Source: Acidobacteriota bacterium (GTDB lineage Bacteria > Acidobacteriota > Vicinamibacteria > Vicinamibacterales > Fen-181). From it: a stretch of DNA of 5,905 bases. The stretch spans positions 1 to 5,905 of the forward strand of contig JAJXZZ010000214.1 of the NCBI GenBank assembly GCA_021779795.1, given 5' to 3'. The notes below the pieces were generated by a model. It saw only the letters and a list, made by a program, of their open reading frames with translations. It was not told the DNA's origin and ran no database searches. Numbering within the stretch: the stretch's first letter is position 1; each line of letters opens with the position of its first letter. Of this stretch, positions 1 through 5,882 are shown one piece after another. The position numbers and the translations under genes were made by a program.

Positions 1-130
1 GGAGCCAGGAAGGTACCAACTCGAAACCCCGCTCATGCGGGAATCAGCACCAGCTCACTCCAGAATACACCGGCATCCTCGCACCGGGTCGGCGACACCA
101 GCCCGGCCGCGTTCCGGCCATCCCGATCGC
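1..130. other. Downstream flank with no supported gene
   Basis: Non-coding as far as I can tell. On the minus strand it holds a small GGCCG/CGGCC hairpin (around 105-119), then the terminator-like hairpin near the left edge. A short minus-strand frame overlapping the UPF0182 end stays open to a TGA at 35-33 and reads ...SPTRCEDAGVFWSELVLIPA. It has no recognisable start, so I do not call it a gene. No promoter or tRNA is evident. Confidence 0.4.
24..42 (-). terminator. Weak terminator-like hairpin downstream of the UPF0182 gene
   Basis: On the minus strand, about 90 bases after the UPF0182 stop, CCCGC (41-37) and GCGGG (32-28) pair around an ATGA loop, with a possible extra U-G pair outside. 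Only a short TTT (26-24) follows, then mixed bases. The position suits the end of the transcript, but the short stem and poor U-run make this a tentative call. Confidence 0.35.
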
Positions 131-3001
131 CTACCGCGGCTGCGGCTTCCTCAGGCGATCGAGAACCCGTTTCAGTGATTCGAGGCGCAAGCCCGCTTCC
201 CCTAGTTTACCTTCAGCCGTCAGCCGCTGGTAGTCGGCCAGGTCGCGGTTGGCCTGGTCGATGAGCGCCTGCACCTCGGGCGGCACGTGCATGCCGGGCG
301 GCAGGACGAACGCTGGCCCGCCGCCGGCCGCGCCCGTGGCGGGCGCCCCCGCCTCGGCGGCTCCCGGCACGCCGGCCGTGCCGGCGCCGAACAGGCTGTC
401 CATCGCCGCCGCGAACGTGGGGCCGTAGCCGAGCTGGTCCTGCAGCGCCAGGACGACCAGGCGCAGCTGTGGCATGGGGCTCCGCTCGGCCTGCAGGTAG
501 ATCGGCTTGGCGTAGAGCAGGGCGCGGCCGATGGGGATGACGATCAGACTCCCGCGCCGCACGTGCGACCCCTGCTGGTTCCACAGGGTCAGCTGCGAGG
601 AGAGCTGCGGGTTCTGGTCGATGCGCGCCTCGATCTGCAACGGGCCGTCCACGAGGCGGCTCTTGGGGAAGTCGTAGACGACGGCGGTCCCGTAGGCCGC
701 GCCGTCGCTCCGCCCGGCAATCCACCCGATCAGGTTGTTGCGGTTCGACGGGGTGAACGGCAGGATCTCGACGAACTCGATGGACCGCTGCCCCTGCCCC
801 TCGTGCTCCTCGGGCAGCTTCATCAGCACGTAGTTCGGGTCGAGCGGCCGCGTCACCTGCTCGCCGGTGTCGCTGAGCGTCACCTCGCTCGCGACGCTCC
901 AGAGGTCCTCGCGGTTGTAGAACACCTCGGGGTCGCGCATGTGGTAGAGGCTGTAGGCCGCGGCCTGCAGCCGCAGCATCAACTCCGGGTACCGCACGTG
1001 CGCGCGGAGGTCGGGCGGCATCCGGCTGGCGTCCACGAAGAGCGACGGGAACATCCCGCGGTAGCAGGCGAGGATCGGGTCCGCGGCGTCGAACACGTAG
1101 AAGGTCACCGTGCCGTTGTAGGCGTCCACCACCGCCTTGACGCTGTTCCGCACGTAGCTCACCGGGGTGTCCCCCAGCCGGTAGTGCCGCGAGTAGGGGA
1201 ACATGTCCGACATGGTGAAGGCGTCCATCATCCAGTAGAGCCGGCCGTCGGCGCTCACCACGAGGTAGGGGTCCGGGTCGAACGTCAGGAACGGCGCGAG
1301 GGCGCGGACGCGCTCGCCCACGTTCCGCCGCATCAGCAGCCGGCTGTCGGGCGTGATGTCGTCGCTGAACGGCAGCTTCGACAGGTCGGCCCCGCCGCGG
1401 CTCGCGGCGAGCAGCAGCCGCCGCCAGAACGGCCCGATGACGATCCCGTCGGCCCCGTCGTAGGTCGTGTAGCTGTTGCTCTCGCCCTGCGGGTAGTTGA
1501 ACTCCTTCTGGTGCGTCCGGACGTACACGTCGGTGTTGGTCAGCTCGCCGAAGTAGACCTCGGGCCGGGTGACCGTGATCCCGGGAACCGTGCTCTGCAC
1601 CGGCATGTCCTTGAGCACCAGGTCGGGCAGCCCCTCGGGCGTGAACCCGTTCACCGGGGTCATCGTCACGCCGTAGCCGTGGGTGTAGATCAGCTTCTCG
1701 TTGATGAAGTTGCGGCTGCTCTCGGGCAGCTTGTCCACGTTCAGTTCCCGCGCCGCGACCATCATCTCGTGCAGGTCGCCCCCGATGCGGTAGCGGTCGA
1801 TGTCGATGTCCGGGAAGTCGTAGTAGGTGCGGATCTCCTGGATCTGGCGCAGCGTGTCCTGCAGCGCTCGCACGTCCCACAGCCGGATGTTGTCGATCGT
1901 CGCCGCGTTCTGCGCCAGGTCCACGGCGGCGAGGCCGCTCTCGGCCGGAAACGCCTTCTGCTGGATCCTCGACAGGTCGAACGCCTGGTTGGTGAACTCG
2001 ATGTTGCGGACGATGTAGGGGCGCTCGCGGACCAGCTGGTTCGGCTTGACGACGAACCCGCCCACGTACCACGACACCACGGTGAGGCCGAAGTAGACGA
2101 CGACGGCCGGCGCCACCGCGACCAGCAGCGTCGCCAGCCGCCGCGGGCCGAGGCCGTTGTAGGCGGCGATCGCCGCACCGGCCACGAGCGCGAGCGCGAC
2201 GAGCAGCAGGCCGGGGATGAGGATGTGGGCCTCGGTGTAGCCGACGCCCGAGAACACGGTCTTGTCCTCGAACAGGAAGTCGTAGCGCGACAGCCACACG
2301 CGGGCCGCCAGGACGAGCAGCATCAGCGCGGCCGCGAATGACACGCCCCGGTACGCGGGGCGCCGGTTGCGCAGGTCCGACAGCAGCAGCGGGTTGTCGG
2401 CGCTCGTGACGAGCAGCACCAGCACCGAGGCCACCAGCACGACCAGGGCGATGGTCGTCAGCCAGGTGGCCATCAGCTGCCAGGCCGGCAGCGTGAACAG
2501 GTAGAAGGTCACCGGGCGGCCGAAGATCGGGTCCACCAGCGCCCCGACGCCGGCGGCCGCCGGCGCGTGCAGGTACTGCGCGAACGTCGTCCACTCGGCC
2601 ATCATGCCCGAGCCGGCGCCCAGGGCCACGACCAGCGCCACGGCCCAGGTCACCGCCCGGACGATCGGCTGCAGGGGGAGCGAGACGGGGTGGCCGTTGA
2701 CGTAGAGCACGCGGCCGCCGGACGGCGGCGGCTGCAGCAGCCGGAGCGCCCCGTACACGGCGAGGAACGTGACCAGCGTGAAGCCGGCAAAGAGCGCTGA
2801 CTTCAGCTCGAACGTCTTCCAGAAGACGTCGCCGTAGCCGAGCGAGGCGAACCACAGCGCCTCGACGTACCACGACACCAGGCTGCTCGCGCCGAGCACA
2901 AGCGCGACGATGCCCGCGGCGGCCGCGAGGCGCACCGACCGCCGGCGCGAGCCCGACCCCACGCGACCGGATGCTCCGGCTCCCGACTCAGCAAACGGCA
3001 T
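131..3001 (-). CDS. UPF0182 family membrane protein of unknown function
   Basis: 956 residues, full length for UPF0182 (usually about 900-1000). After a polar Ser/Gly/Arg N-terminus come seven hydrophobic helices near 25-45, 66-88, 113-135, 174-199, 219-237, 259-281 and 288-313. The rest is a large, presumably extracytoplasmic domain. Family-type motifs visible in it include RERPYIVRNIEFTNQAF (about 325-341), NIRLWD (371-376), IRTYYDFPDIDIDRYR, YTHGYG (439-444), and further on RRNVGERVRALAPFLTFDPD, GRLYWMMDAFTMSD, DPEVFYNREDLWSV, PFTPSNRNNLIGW and QQGSHVRRGSL. A Gly/Ala-rich linker (about 860-890) leads to a helical tail resembling the end of other family members. ATG 3001 is chosen for the AGGGGGAG just upstream. 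It lies 21 bases after the rhodanese stop, so it is probably cotranscribed. No biochemical function is known for the family, and no catalytic motif can be assigned. The link to sulfur metabolism rests on position only. Confidence 0.95.
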   Translation of the reverse strand: MPFAESGAGASGRVGSGSRRRSVRLAAAAGIVALVLGASSLVSWYVEALWFASLGYGDVFWKTFELKSALFAGFTLVTFLAVYGALRLLQPPPSGGRVLYVNGHPVSLPLQPIVRAVTWAVALVVALGAGSGMMAEWTTFAQYLHAPAAAGVGALVDPIFGRPVTFYLFTLPAWQLMATWLTTIALVVLVASVLVLLVTSADNPLLLSDLRNRRPAYRGVSFAAALMLLVLAARVWLSRYDFLFEDKTVFSGVGYTEAHILIPGLLLVALALVAGAAIAAYNGLGPRRLATLLVAVAPAVVVYFGLTVVSWYVGGFVVKPNQLVRERPYIVRNIEFTNQAFDLSRIQQKAFPAESGLAAVDLAQNAATIDNIRLWDVRALQDTLRQIQEIRTYYDFPDIDIDRYRIGGDLHEMMVAARELNVDKLPESSRNFINEKLIYTHGYGVTMTPVNGFTPEGLPDLVLKDMPVQSTVPGITVTRPEVYFGELTNTDVYVRTHQKEFNYPQGESNSYTTYDGADGIVIGPFWRRLLLAASRGGADLSKLPFSDDITPDSRLLMRRNVGERVRALAPFLTFDPDPYLVVSADGRLYWMMDAFTMSDMFPYSRHYRLGDTPVSYVRNSVKAVVDAYNGTVTFYVFDAADPILACYRGMFPSLFVDASRMPPDLRAHVRYPELMLRLQAAAYSLYHMRDPEVFYNREDLWSVASEVTLSDTGEQVTRPLDPNYVLMKLPEEHEGQGQRSIEFVEILPFTPSNRNNLIGWIAGRSDGAAYGTAVVYDFPKSRLVDGPLQIEARIDQNPQLSSQLTLWNQQGSHVRRGSLIVIPIGRALLYAKPIYLQAERSPMPQLRLVVLALQDQLGYGPTFAAAMDSLFGAGTAGVPGAAEAGAPATGAAGGGPAFVLPPGMHVPPEVQALIDQANRDLADYQRLTAEGKLGEAGLRLESLKRVLDRLRKPQPR

Positions 3002-3003
3002 AG

Positions 3004-3021
3004 CTCCCCCTGCGCGGGGAG
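3004..3021 (-). promoter_or_regulatory. Hairpin covering the Shine-Dalgarno of the UPF0182 gene
   Basis: Right after the rhodanese TAA (3025-3023), the minus strand reads CTCCCC (3021-3016), a six-base loop (3015-3010) and GGGGAG (3009-3004), a perfect six-base-pair G/C stem. The 3' arm is most of the AGGGGGAG ribosome-binding site of the gene starting at 3001. A ribosome finishing the rhodanese gene would cover and open this stem, so it may couple the two translations. The pairing is seen directly; its effect is inferred. Confidence 0.5.
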
Positions 3022-3022
3022 T

Positions 3023-3664
3023 TTAGCACCCTTCGCGCTTCTTGCGAGGCGCCGCCTTCGTCGCCGACGGCGGCGGCGGCGGGACGGCCGCCTGGGAGAG
3101 CGACGGCGGCAGGGGAATCGCGGCTCCACCGCCCATCCTCGCGGACCCGCCGAAGTGGGCGCTCACCGCCTCGGCGCGGGCGCGCGCGGCCGCGCTCATC
3201 CCGTCCACGTTCGGGTAGAGGACGTCCTCGGTCCAGCCGCGGATCCCGCCGCGCACGATCGCGACCCCCGTGTAGCCCTGGGCGGTCAGCAGGAACCAGG
3301 CCTGGGCCGCCCGGGCCCCGTCGGCGGCCACGAGCAGGATCTTCTCGTCGGGCGCGAGGCCCGCGTCCTCGAGCGCCGCCACCGGGATGTTCTCGGCGGT
3401 CGGGATCCTCGGCCCGGCCGCGAAGGCCGCCGCGTCGCGCAGGTCGATCAGCCGGTAGTCGGACCGCCCCTGGATGATCCAGTCGGCCAGCGTGCGCGGA
3501 TCCACGCGGTCGGCGCCCCTCGACATCAGCCAGGTCATCTCCCGGGCGCTGATCGTGGCGCGGCCGCTGCCGGCCGGCGTGGCGGGGATGGCCACGACGC
3601 CCAGCACGAGCGCGAGCGCCGCGAGGCGCTGGTTGGTGGAAAGCGTGCGAATGAACTTGAGCAT
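3023..3664 (-). CDS. Exported rhodanese-like protein without the catalytic cysteine
   Basis: 213 residues. The N-terminus has basic residues (K3, R6, R13), a hydrophobic stretch (about 14-27) and an Ala/Pro/Gly region (ATPAGSG), so it is either a Sec signal peptide or a membrane anchor; the domain should act outside the cytoplasm. The rhodanese fold is visible at about 53-146: YRLIDLRDAAAF with DLRD at 74-77, AENIPVAAL (90-98), KILLVAADGARAAQAW (108-123) and VRGGIRGW (137-144). In active rhodaneses the loop reads CxxGxR; here it is AADGAR, with Ala113 in place of the cysteine. The only cysteine is residue 213, the last, at the end of a Pro/Ala-rich tail (PPPPP at 195-199, then KKREGC). Classical sulfur transfer through a loop persulfide is therefore unlikely; binding, sensing or carriage by the tail cysteine is possible (inference). 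The ATG at 3664 has only a weak GTGAG nine bases upstream. The reading frame is intact, so it is not an obvious pseudogene. Confidence 0.85.
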   Translation of the reverse strand: MLKFIRTLSTNQRLAALALVLGVVAIPATPAGSGRATISAREMTWLMSRGADRVDPRTLADWIIQGRSDYRLIDLRDAAAFAAGPRIPTAENIPVAALEDAGLAPDEKILLVAADGARAAQAWFLLTAQGYTGVAIVRGGIRGWTEDVLYPNVDGMSAAARARAEAVSAHFGGSARMGGGAAIPLPPSLSQAAVPPPPPSATKAAPRKKREGC

Positions 3665-3786
3665 AGGTGCGATCTCACGACGATGAGCTGGCGGACGCCA
3701 GCAGTCAGCGGCTCACGGTCAGAGGACGACGTTCGGCGCAGCTCCCAGCGGATCGGCGATCCCGCTGACAGCCGGTCCGCCCCCCA
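3665..3786 (-). promoter_or_regulatory. Structured leader or spacer upstream of the rhodanese-like gene
   Basis: This 122-base gap is the longest between genes in an otherwise tightly packed set. It contains a perfect 13-base palindrome with arms GGATCG/CGATCC around a central G (3750-3762), extendable to a bulged stem at 3746-3767. A second hairpin has arms GCTGGC/GCCAGC around a four-base loop (3687-3702), just upstream of the rhodanese ribosome-binding region. The 8-mer GTCAGCGG occurs on the plus strand at 3704-3711, and its reverse complement CCGCTGAC at 3762-3769 and 3802-3809 (the latter inside the end of the second transporter half). The first copy can therefore pair in RNA with either of the others. 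No U-run follows any stem, so I do not call an intrinsic terminator, and I see no convincing -35/-10 promoter. It could be an operator, an RNA switch or a processing site (inference). Confidence 0.4.
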
Positions 3787-4410
3787 TCACGCCTCCGCGG
3801 TCCGCTGACGGCTTGCCGCGTCCTTCCGCGCCGCCATCTTCTTCTCCACCCACCCGGCGCCGGCGAAGCCGCCGAGCGCCATCAGCACGACGGCGAACAC
3901 GACCAGTCCGTACGGCAGGTGGAAGTACCGCGGGATGGTCGTCTGCCCCATCGGCGTCGCCTCGTAGAGCGGCTTGACGAGGGGGAACGCCTCGGCGAAC
4001 GCCACGGTGCCGGCGTAGAGGCCCAGCCCGTACACCAGGCCGTCGAACCGGCCGGTCGCCGTCGCCGCCAGGGCGGTGCCGGGGCAGTAGCCGCCGATCA
4101 CGAACCCGATGCCGAGCAGCAGGCCGCCGACGATCTGCGGGGCGAGGAACGTCGGCACCAGGTAGACGCGCGACAGGTCGAGCAGGCCCATCCACGACAG
4201 GTAGGTCACGCCGAGCATCGCGGTCACGATGGCCGTGAACATCACCTTGAAGACGGCCAGATCGTCCAGGTAGAACTGCGAGACCAGCTTGCGCGCGCTG
4301 CCGAAGCCCGCGCGCTCGAGGGCGAAGCCGAAGCCGAGTCCCAGGACGAACGCCACGACCAGGCTGGTCTCGGCGCCGAACGCGCCGTACTTGAGAAGTG
4401 GTGCCATCAT
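3787..4410 (-). CDS. YeeE/YedE-family transporter, second half (GGYCPGT half)
   Basis: 207 residues and the second half of the split YeeE/YedE transporter. Visible motifs are GFALERAGFGSARKL (about 28-42) followed by FYLDD and the VFKVMFTAIVTAMLG helix (53-67), all strongly family-like. IGFVIGGYCPGTALA (about 101-115) then carries C109, the only cysteine, equivalent to the second conserved cysteine motif of full-length YeeE. Hydrophobic helices lie near 15-34, 57-76, 92-115, 127-148 and 166-186; the C-terminal tail is charged (EKKMAARKD). The frame stays open back to 4749, but I place the start at 4410. This ATG overlaps the preceding TGA as ATGA, has AGGTGG eight bases upstream (4424-4419), and the residues encoded before it are Arg/Gly-rich shadow translation of the first half. 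One base triplet on, a second ATG (4407) is possible. It is expected to assemble with the first-half protein in the inner membrane; the substrate is inferred only from the family. Confidence 0.9.
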   Translation of the reverse strand: MMAPLLKYGAFGAETSLVVAFVLGLGFGFALERAGFGSARKLVSQFYLDDLAVFKVMFTAIVTAMLGVTYLSWMGLLDLSRVYLVPTFLAPQIVGGLLLGIGFVIGGYCPGTALAATATGRFDGLVYGLGLYAGTVAFAEAFPLVKPLYEATPMGQTTIPRYFHLPYGLVVFAVVLMALGGFAGAGWVEKKMAARKDAASRQRTAEA

Positions 4411-4424
4411 CGCCACTGCCACCT
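4407..4424 (-). promoter_or_regulatory. Shine-Dalgarno plus ATGA stop/start overlap between the two transporter halves
   Basis: Reading the minus strand, AGGTGG (4424-4419) is followed by eight bases and then ATGATG. The first ATG (4410-4408) starts the second half, and TGA (4409-4407) stops the first half. This arrangement decides the start of the second gene and indicates translational coupling, keeping the two halves at a fixed ratio. Confidence 0.85.
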
Positions 4425-4940
4425 CATGAAGGCCGCGACCGCGTACGCGCCCGCGAACACCATCAGCATGAACGCCCAGCTGCCCAGGTTGAGCAGCGCC
4501 CCGCCGGTCAGCGCCTGGCCGCTCGTGCAGCCCAGGGCGAAGGCCGCGCCGATCGCCATGACGGCGCCGCCGAGGAAGGCCATCGCGAACCGCGCGCGCG
4601 TCGAGACGCGCGGCCCCTTCTCGACGACGAGCGCCGCCCGGCGGGCCAGCAGGCCCGAGACGAGCGCGCCGAGGAAGACGCCCAGCCCCTCGAACACCAG
4701 CCACTCCTTGAGCGGGTTCTGGCCGTCGGCGAACCGCCACGACAGCCACTCGAGGTGCTTCGCGTGCCCCGGGGCCACGAGATCGAGCGCCCAGGCGGCG
4801 CCCGCCGAAACGGCGCCCGAGGCGCCGAGCCCGCGGCCCACGAGCACGTACGCCGCGAGCAGGACGAGACCGAGACCGATGCCGGCCAGGTACGGATTCG
4901 CGTACGGCGCCGGCCCGCTGGATTCACGCGTGTCTGTCAT
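4407..4940 (-). CDS. YeeE/YedE-family transporter, first half (GCTSGQ half)
   Basis: 177 residues, about half of a full-length YeeE/YedE thiosulfate-uptake protein, as in two-gene versions of the family. It probably forms a membrane channel for a sulfur compound (thiosulfate, or a sulfide/persulfide species) together with the next gene product. Visible features are a short polar N-terminus, then NPYLAGIGLGLVLLAAYVLVGRG (about 15-37) containing the first helix. Further helices lie near 79-100, 117-137 and 147-172. The signature GAAFALGCTSGQALTGGAL (about 131-149) contains C138, the only cysteine. In YeeE the cysteine of the matching motif lines the substrate path (established for the family). 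The start at 4940 is supported by AAGGGG at 4955-4950, nine bases upstream and inside the end of the NrfD gene. The stop TGA is shared with the next start in an ATGA overlap, so the two halves are almost certainly made together and probably pair. The exact substrate cannot be read from the sequence. Confidence 0.9.
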   Translation of the reverse strand: MTDTRESSGPAPYANPYLAGIGLGLVLLAAYVLVGRGLGASGAVSAGAAWALDLVAPGHAKHLEWLSWRFADGQNPLKEWLVFEGLGVFLGALVSGLLARRAALVVEKGPRVSTRARFAMAFLGGAVMAIGAAFALGCTSGQALTGGALLNLGSWAFMLMVFAGAYAVAAFMRWQWR

Positions 4941-4946
4941 GACCTG

Positions 4947-5882
4947 TTACCCCTTGGGCCAGTGACTGGCCTGCCCGACGGCGACGACGACGAACCGGAG
5001 CGCGAGGCCGCCGGCCATCACGAGGATCGGCCCGATCGGCGTGTGCCGGATCCGGTGGCTGACGGCGAGGACCTGGATGGTGAACGGGATGACGATGCCC
5101 GCGCCGACGACGAGCACCCAGAAGACGCCGGTGAAGGGGCCGCCGAGCACGAGCCTGGCCGCGTCCACCTGCGCCTGCGACGAGCTGAGCAGGCCGACGA
5201 GGAGCATGCCGATCACCAGCAGCTCGATCGCCAGGAACACGTTGTCGCTCGCGGCCAGCAGCTCCCGCTCGTCCACGTGCCGCGCCACCAGGTGCGTGAA
5301 GGCGGCGGCCGTGGACAGCCCGGACACGAGGAACAGCGGGCCGAGGATCGCGCTGTTCCAGAACGGCCGCGCGCCGAGCGAGCTGAGGAGGACGCCGGTG
5401 TACACGCCCAGGCTCACGCCGAGCACGATGTTGGCGACGCCGATCGCGCGGACCCGCCCCGGTTCGGCCAGCGCCTTCGACCAGGCGTCCAGCGCCGGCC
5501 ACAGATCGCGCAGCAGCGCGGGCGGGCGCAGCAGGAACGACGCCGCGAGCGTCGGGTAGACCAGCAGCAGGATCCAGGCGCCCCAGGACATCGGCGAGCT
5601 CACCTCGAAGGTGGTGTAGAGCCGCCAGACGTAGAGCTTGTGGTCGAGGTCCAGGAACAGCGCCAGCATGCCGAAGCTGAGCATGAGCACGCTCAGGGAC
5701 GGCAGCACGGCGCACACGCAGGTGTCCTCCCGGTGGCGGCCGCGCAGCAGGAAGTAGCCGACGATGATCATCATGCCGGCCACCCACCCGCCGAGGAAGA
5801 GGTAGACCGGGATCTGCCAGGCCCAGACCCGGACCACCGGGTCGATCAGCTCGTTGTGTCGTGTCAGTACCAGCTCGGTCAT
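4947..5882 (-). CDS. nrfD: NrfD/PsrC-family quinone-interacting membrane subunit
   Basis: 311 residues, the usual length for NrfD/PsrC membrane anchors. These proteins pass electrons between the quinone pool and a periplasmic iron-sulfur/molybdopterin oxidoreductase, as in polysulfide, thiosulfate or nitrite reduction. About eight hydrophobic helices are visible, near residues 22-46, 56-79, 98-118, 148-168, 177-199, 215-233, 253-273 and 283-303. Family-like signatures are the N-terminal WAWQIPVYLFLGG segment, DLDHKLYVWRLYTTF followed by SSPMSWGAW (about 78-103), and YTGVLLSSLGARPFWNS (161-177). The ATG at 5882 has a purine-rich GAGGGGG just upstream, and the frame ends in TAA six bases before the next gene, whose Shine-Dalgarno AAGGGG lies in this gene's last codons. 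The only cysteines are C55 and C57 (TCVC) at the start of helix 2. Which enzyme it serves cannot be told here, because the catalytic subunits would lie beyond the right edge. The sulfur-related downstream genes favour a polysulfide/thiosulfate reductase-like complex (inference). The family call is secure; the substrate is not. Confidence 0.93.
   Translation of the reverse strand: MTELVLTRHNELIDPVVRVWAWQIPVYLFLGGWVAGMMIIVGYFLLRGRHREDTCVCAVLPSLSVLMLSFGMLALFLDLDHKLYVWRLYTTFEVSSPMSWGAWILLLVYPTLAASFLLRPPALLRDLWPALDAWSKALAEPGRVRAIGVANIVLGVSLGVYTGVLLSSLGARPFWNSAILGPLFLVSGLSTAAAFTHLVARHVDERELLAASDNVFLAIELLVIGMLLVGLLSSSQAQVDAARLVLGGPFTGVFWVLVVGAGIVIPFTIQVLAVSHRIRHTPIGPILVMAGGLALRFVVVAVGQASHWPKG

Noticed and set aside
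287..2341. Plus-strand open frame of 684 codons antisense to the UPF0182 gene
   Set aside because: It is rich in His, Arg, Val, Gly and Glu with no domain pattern, and lies opposite a full-length conserved gene. Long antisense frames are expected when codons end in G or C.
213..2873. Minus-strand 886-codon frame overlapping the UPF0182 gene
   Set aside because: Arg/Pro/Ala/Gly-rich shadow translation in another frame of the same strand, with no family motifs.
3023..3664. Rhodanese-like gene as a decayed pseudogene
   Set aside because: The frame is intact, the signal-like N-terminus and the fold motifs are kept, and only the catalytic Cys is changed; this looks like altered function rather than decay.
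3746..3767. Intrinsic terminator after the second transporter half
   Set aside because: The stem is good but no U-run follows on the minus strand, so I list it only as structure in the leader.
3155..3808. Plus-strand frame opposite the rhodanese gene and its leader
   Set aside because: Composition is typical of a GC-rich shadow, with no ribosome-binding site or recognisable domain.
4411..4749. Upstream extension of the second transporter half to an ATG at 4749
   Set aside because: The added 113 residues are Arg/Gly-rich shadow of the first half. The ATGA overlap and AGGTGG ribosome-binding site support 4410.
3919..4965. Plus-strand 348-codon frame antisense to the transporter pair
   Set aside because: Low-complexity charged sequence without motifs, opposite two well-supported genes.
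4924..5787. Minus-strand 287-codon frame inside the NrfD gene
   Set aside because: Arg/Pro/Gly-rich with no hydrophobic pattern; a shadow of the NrfD frame.
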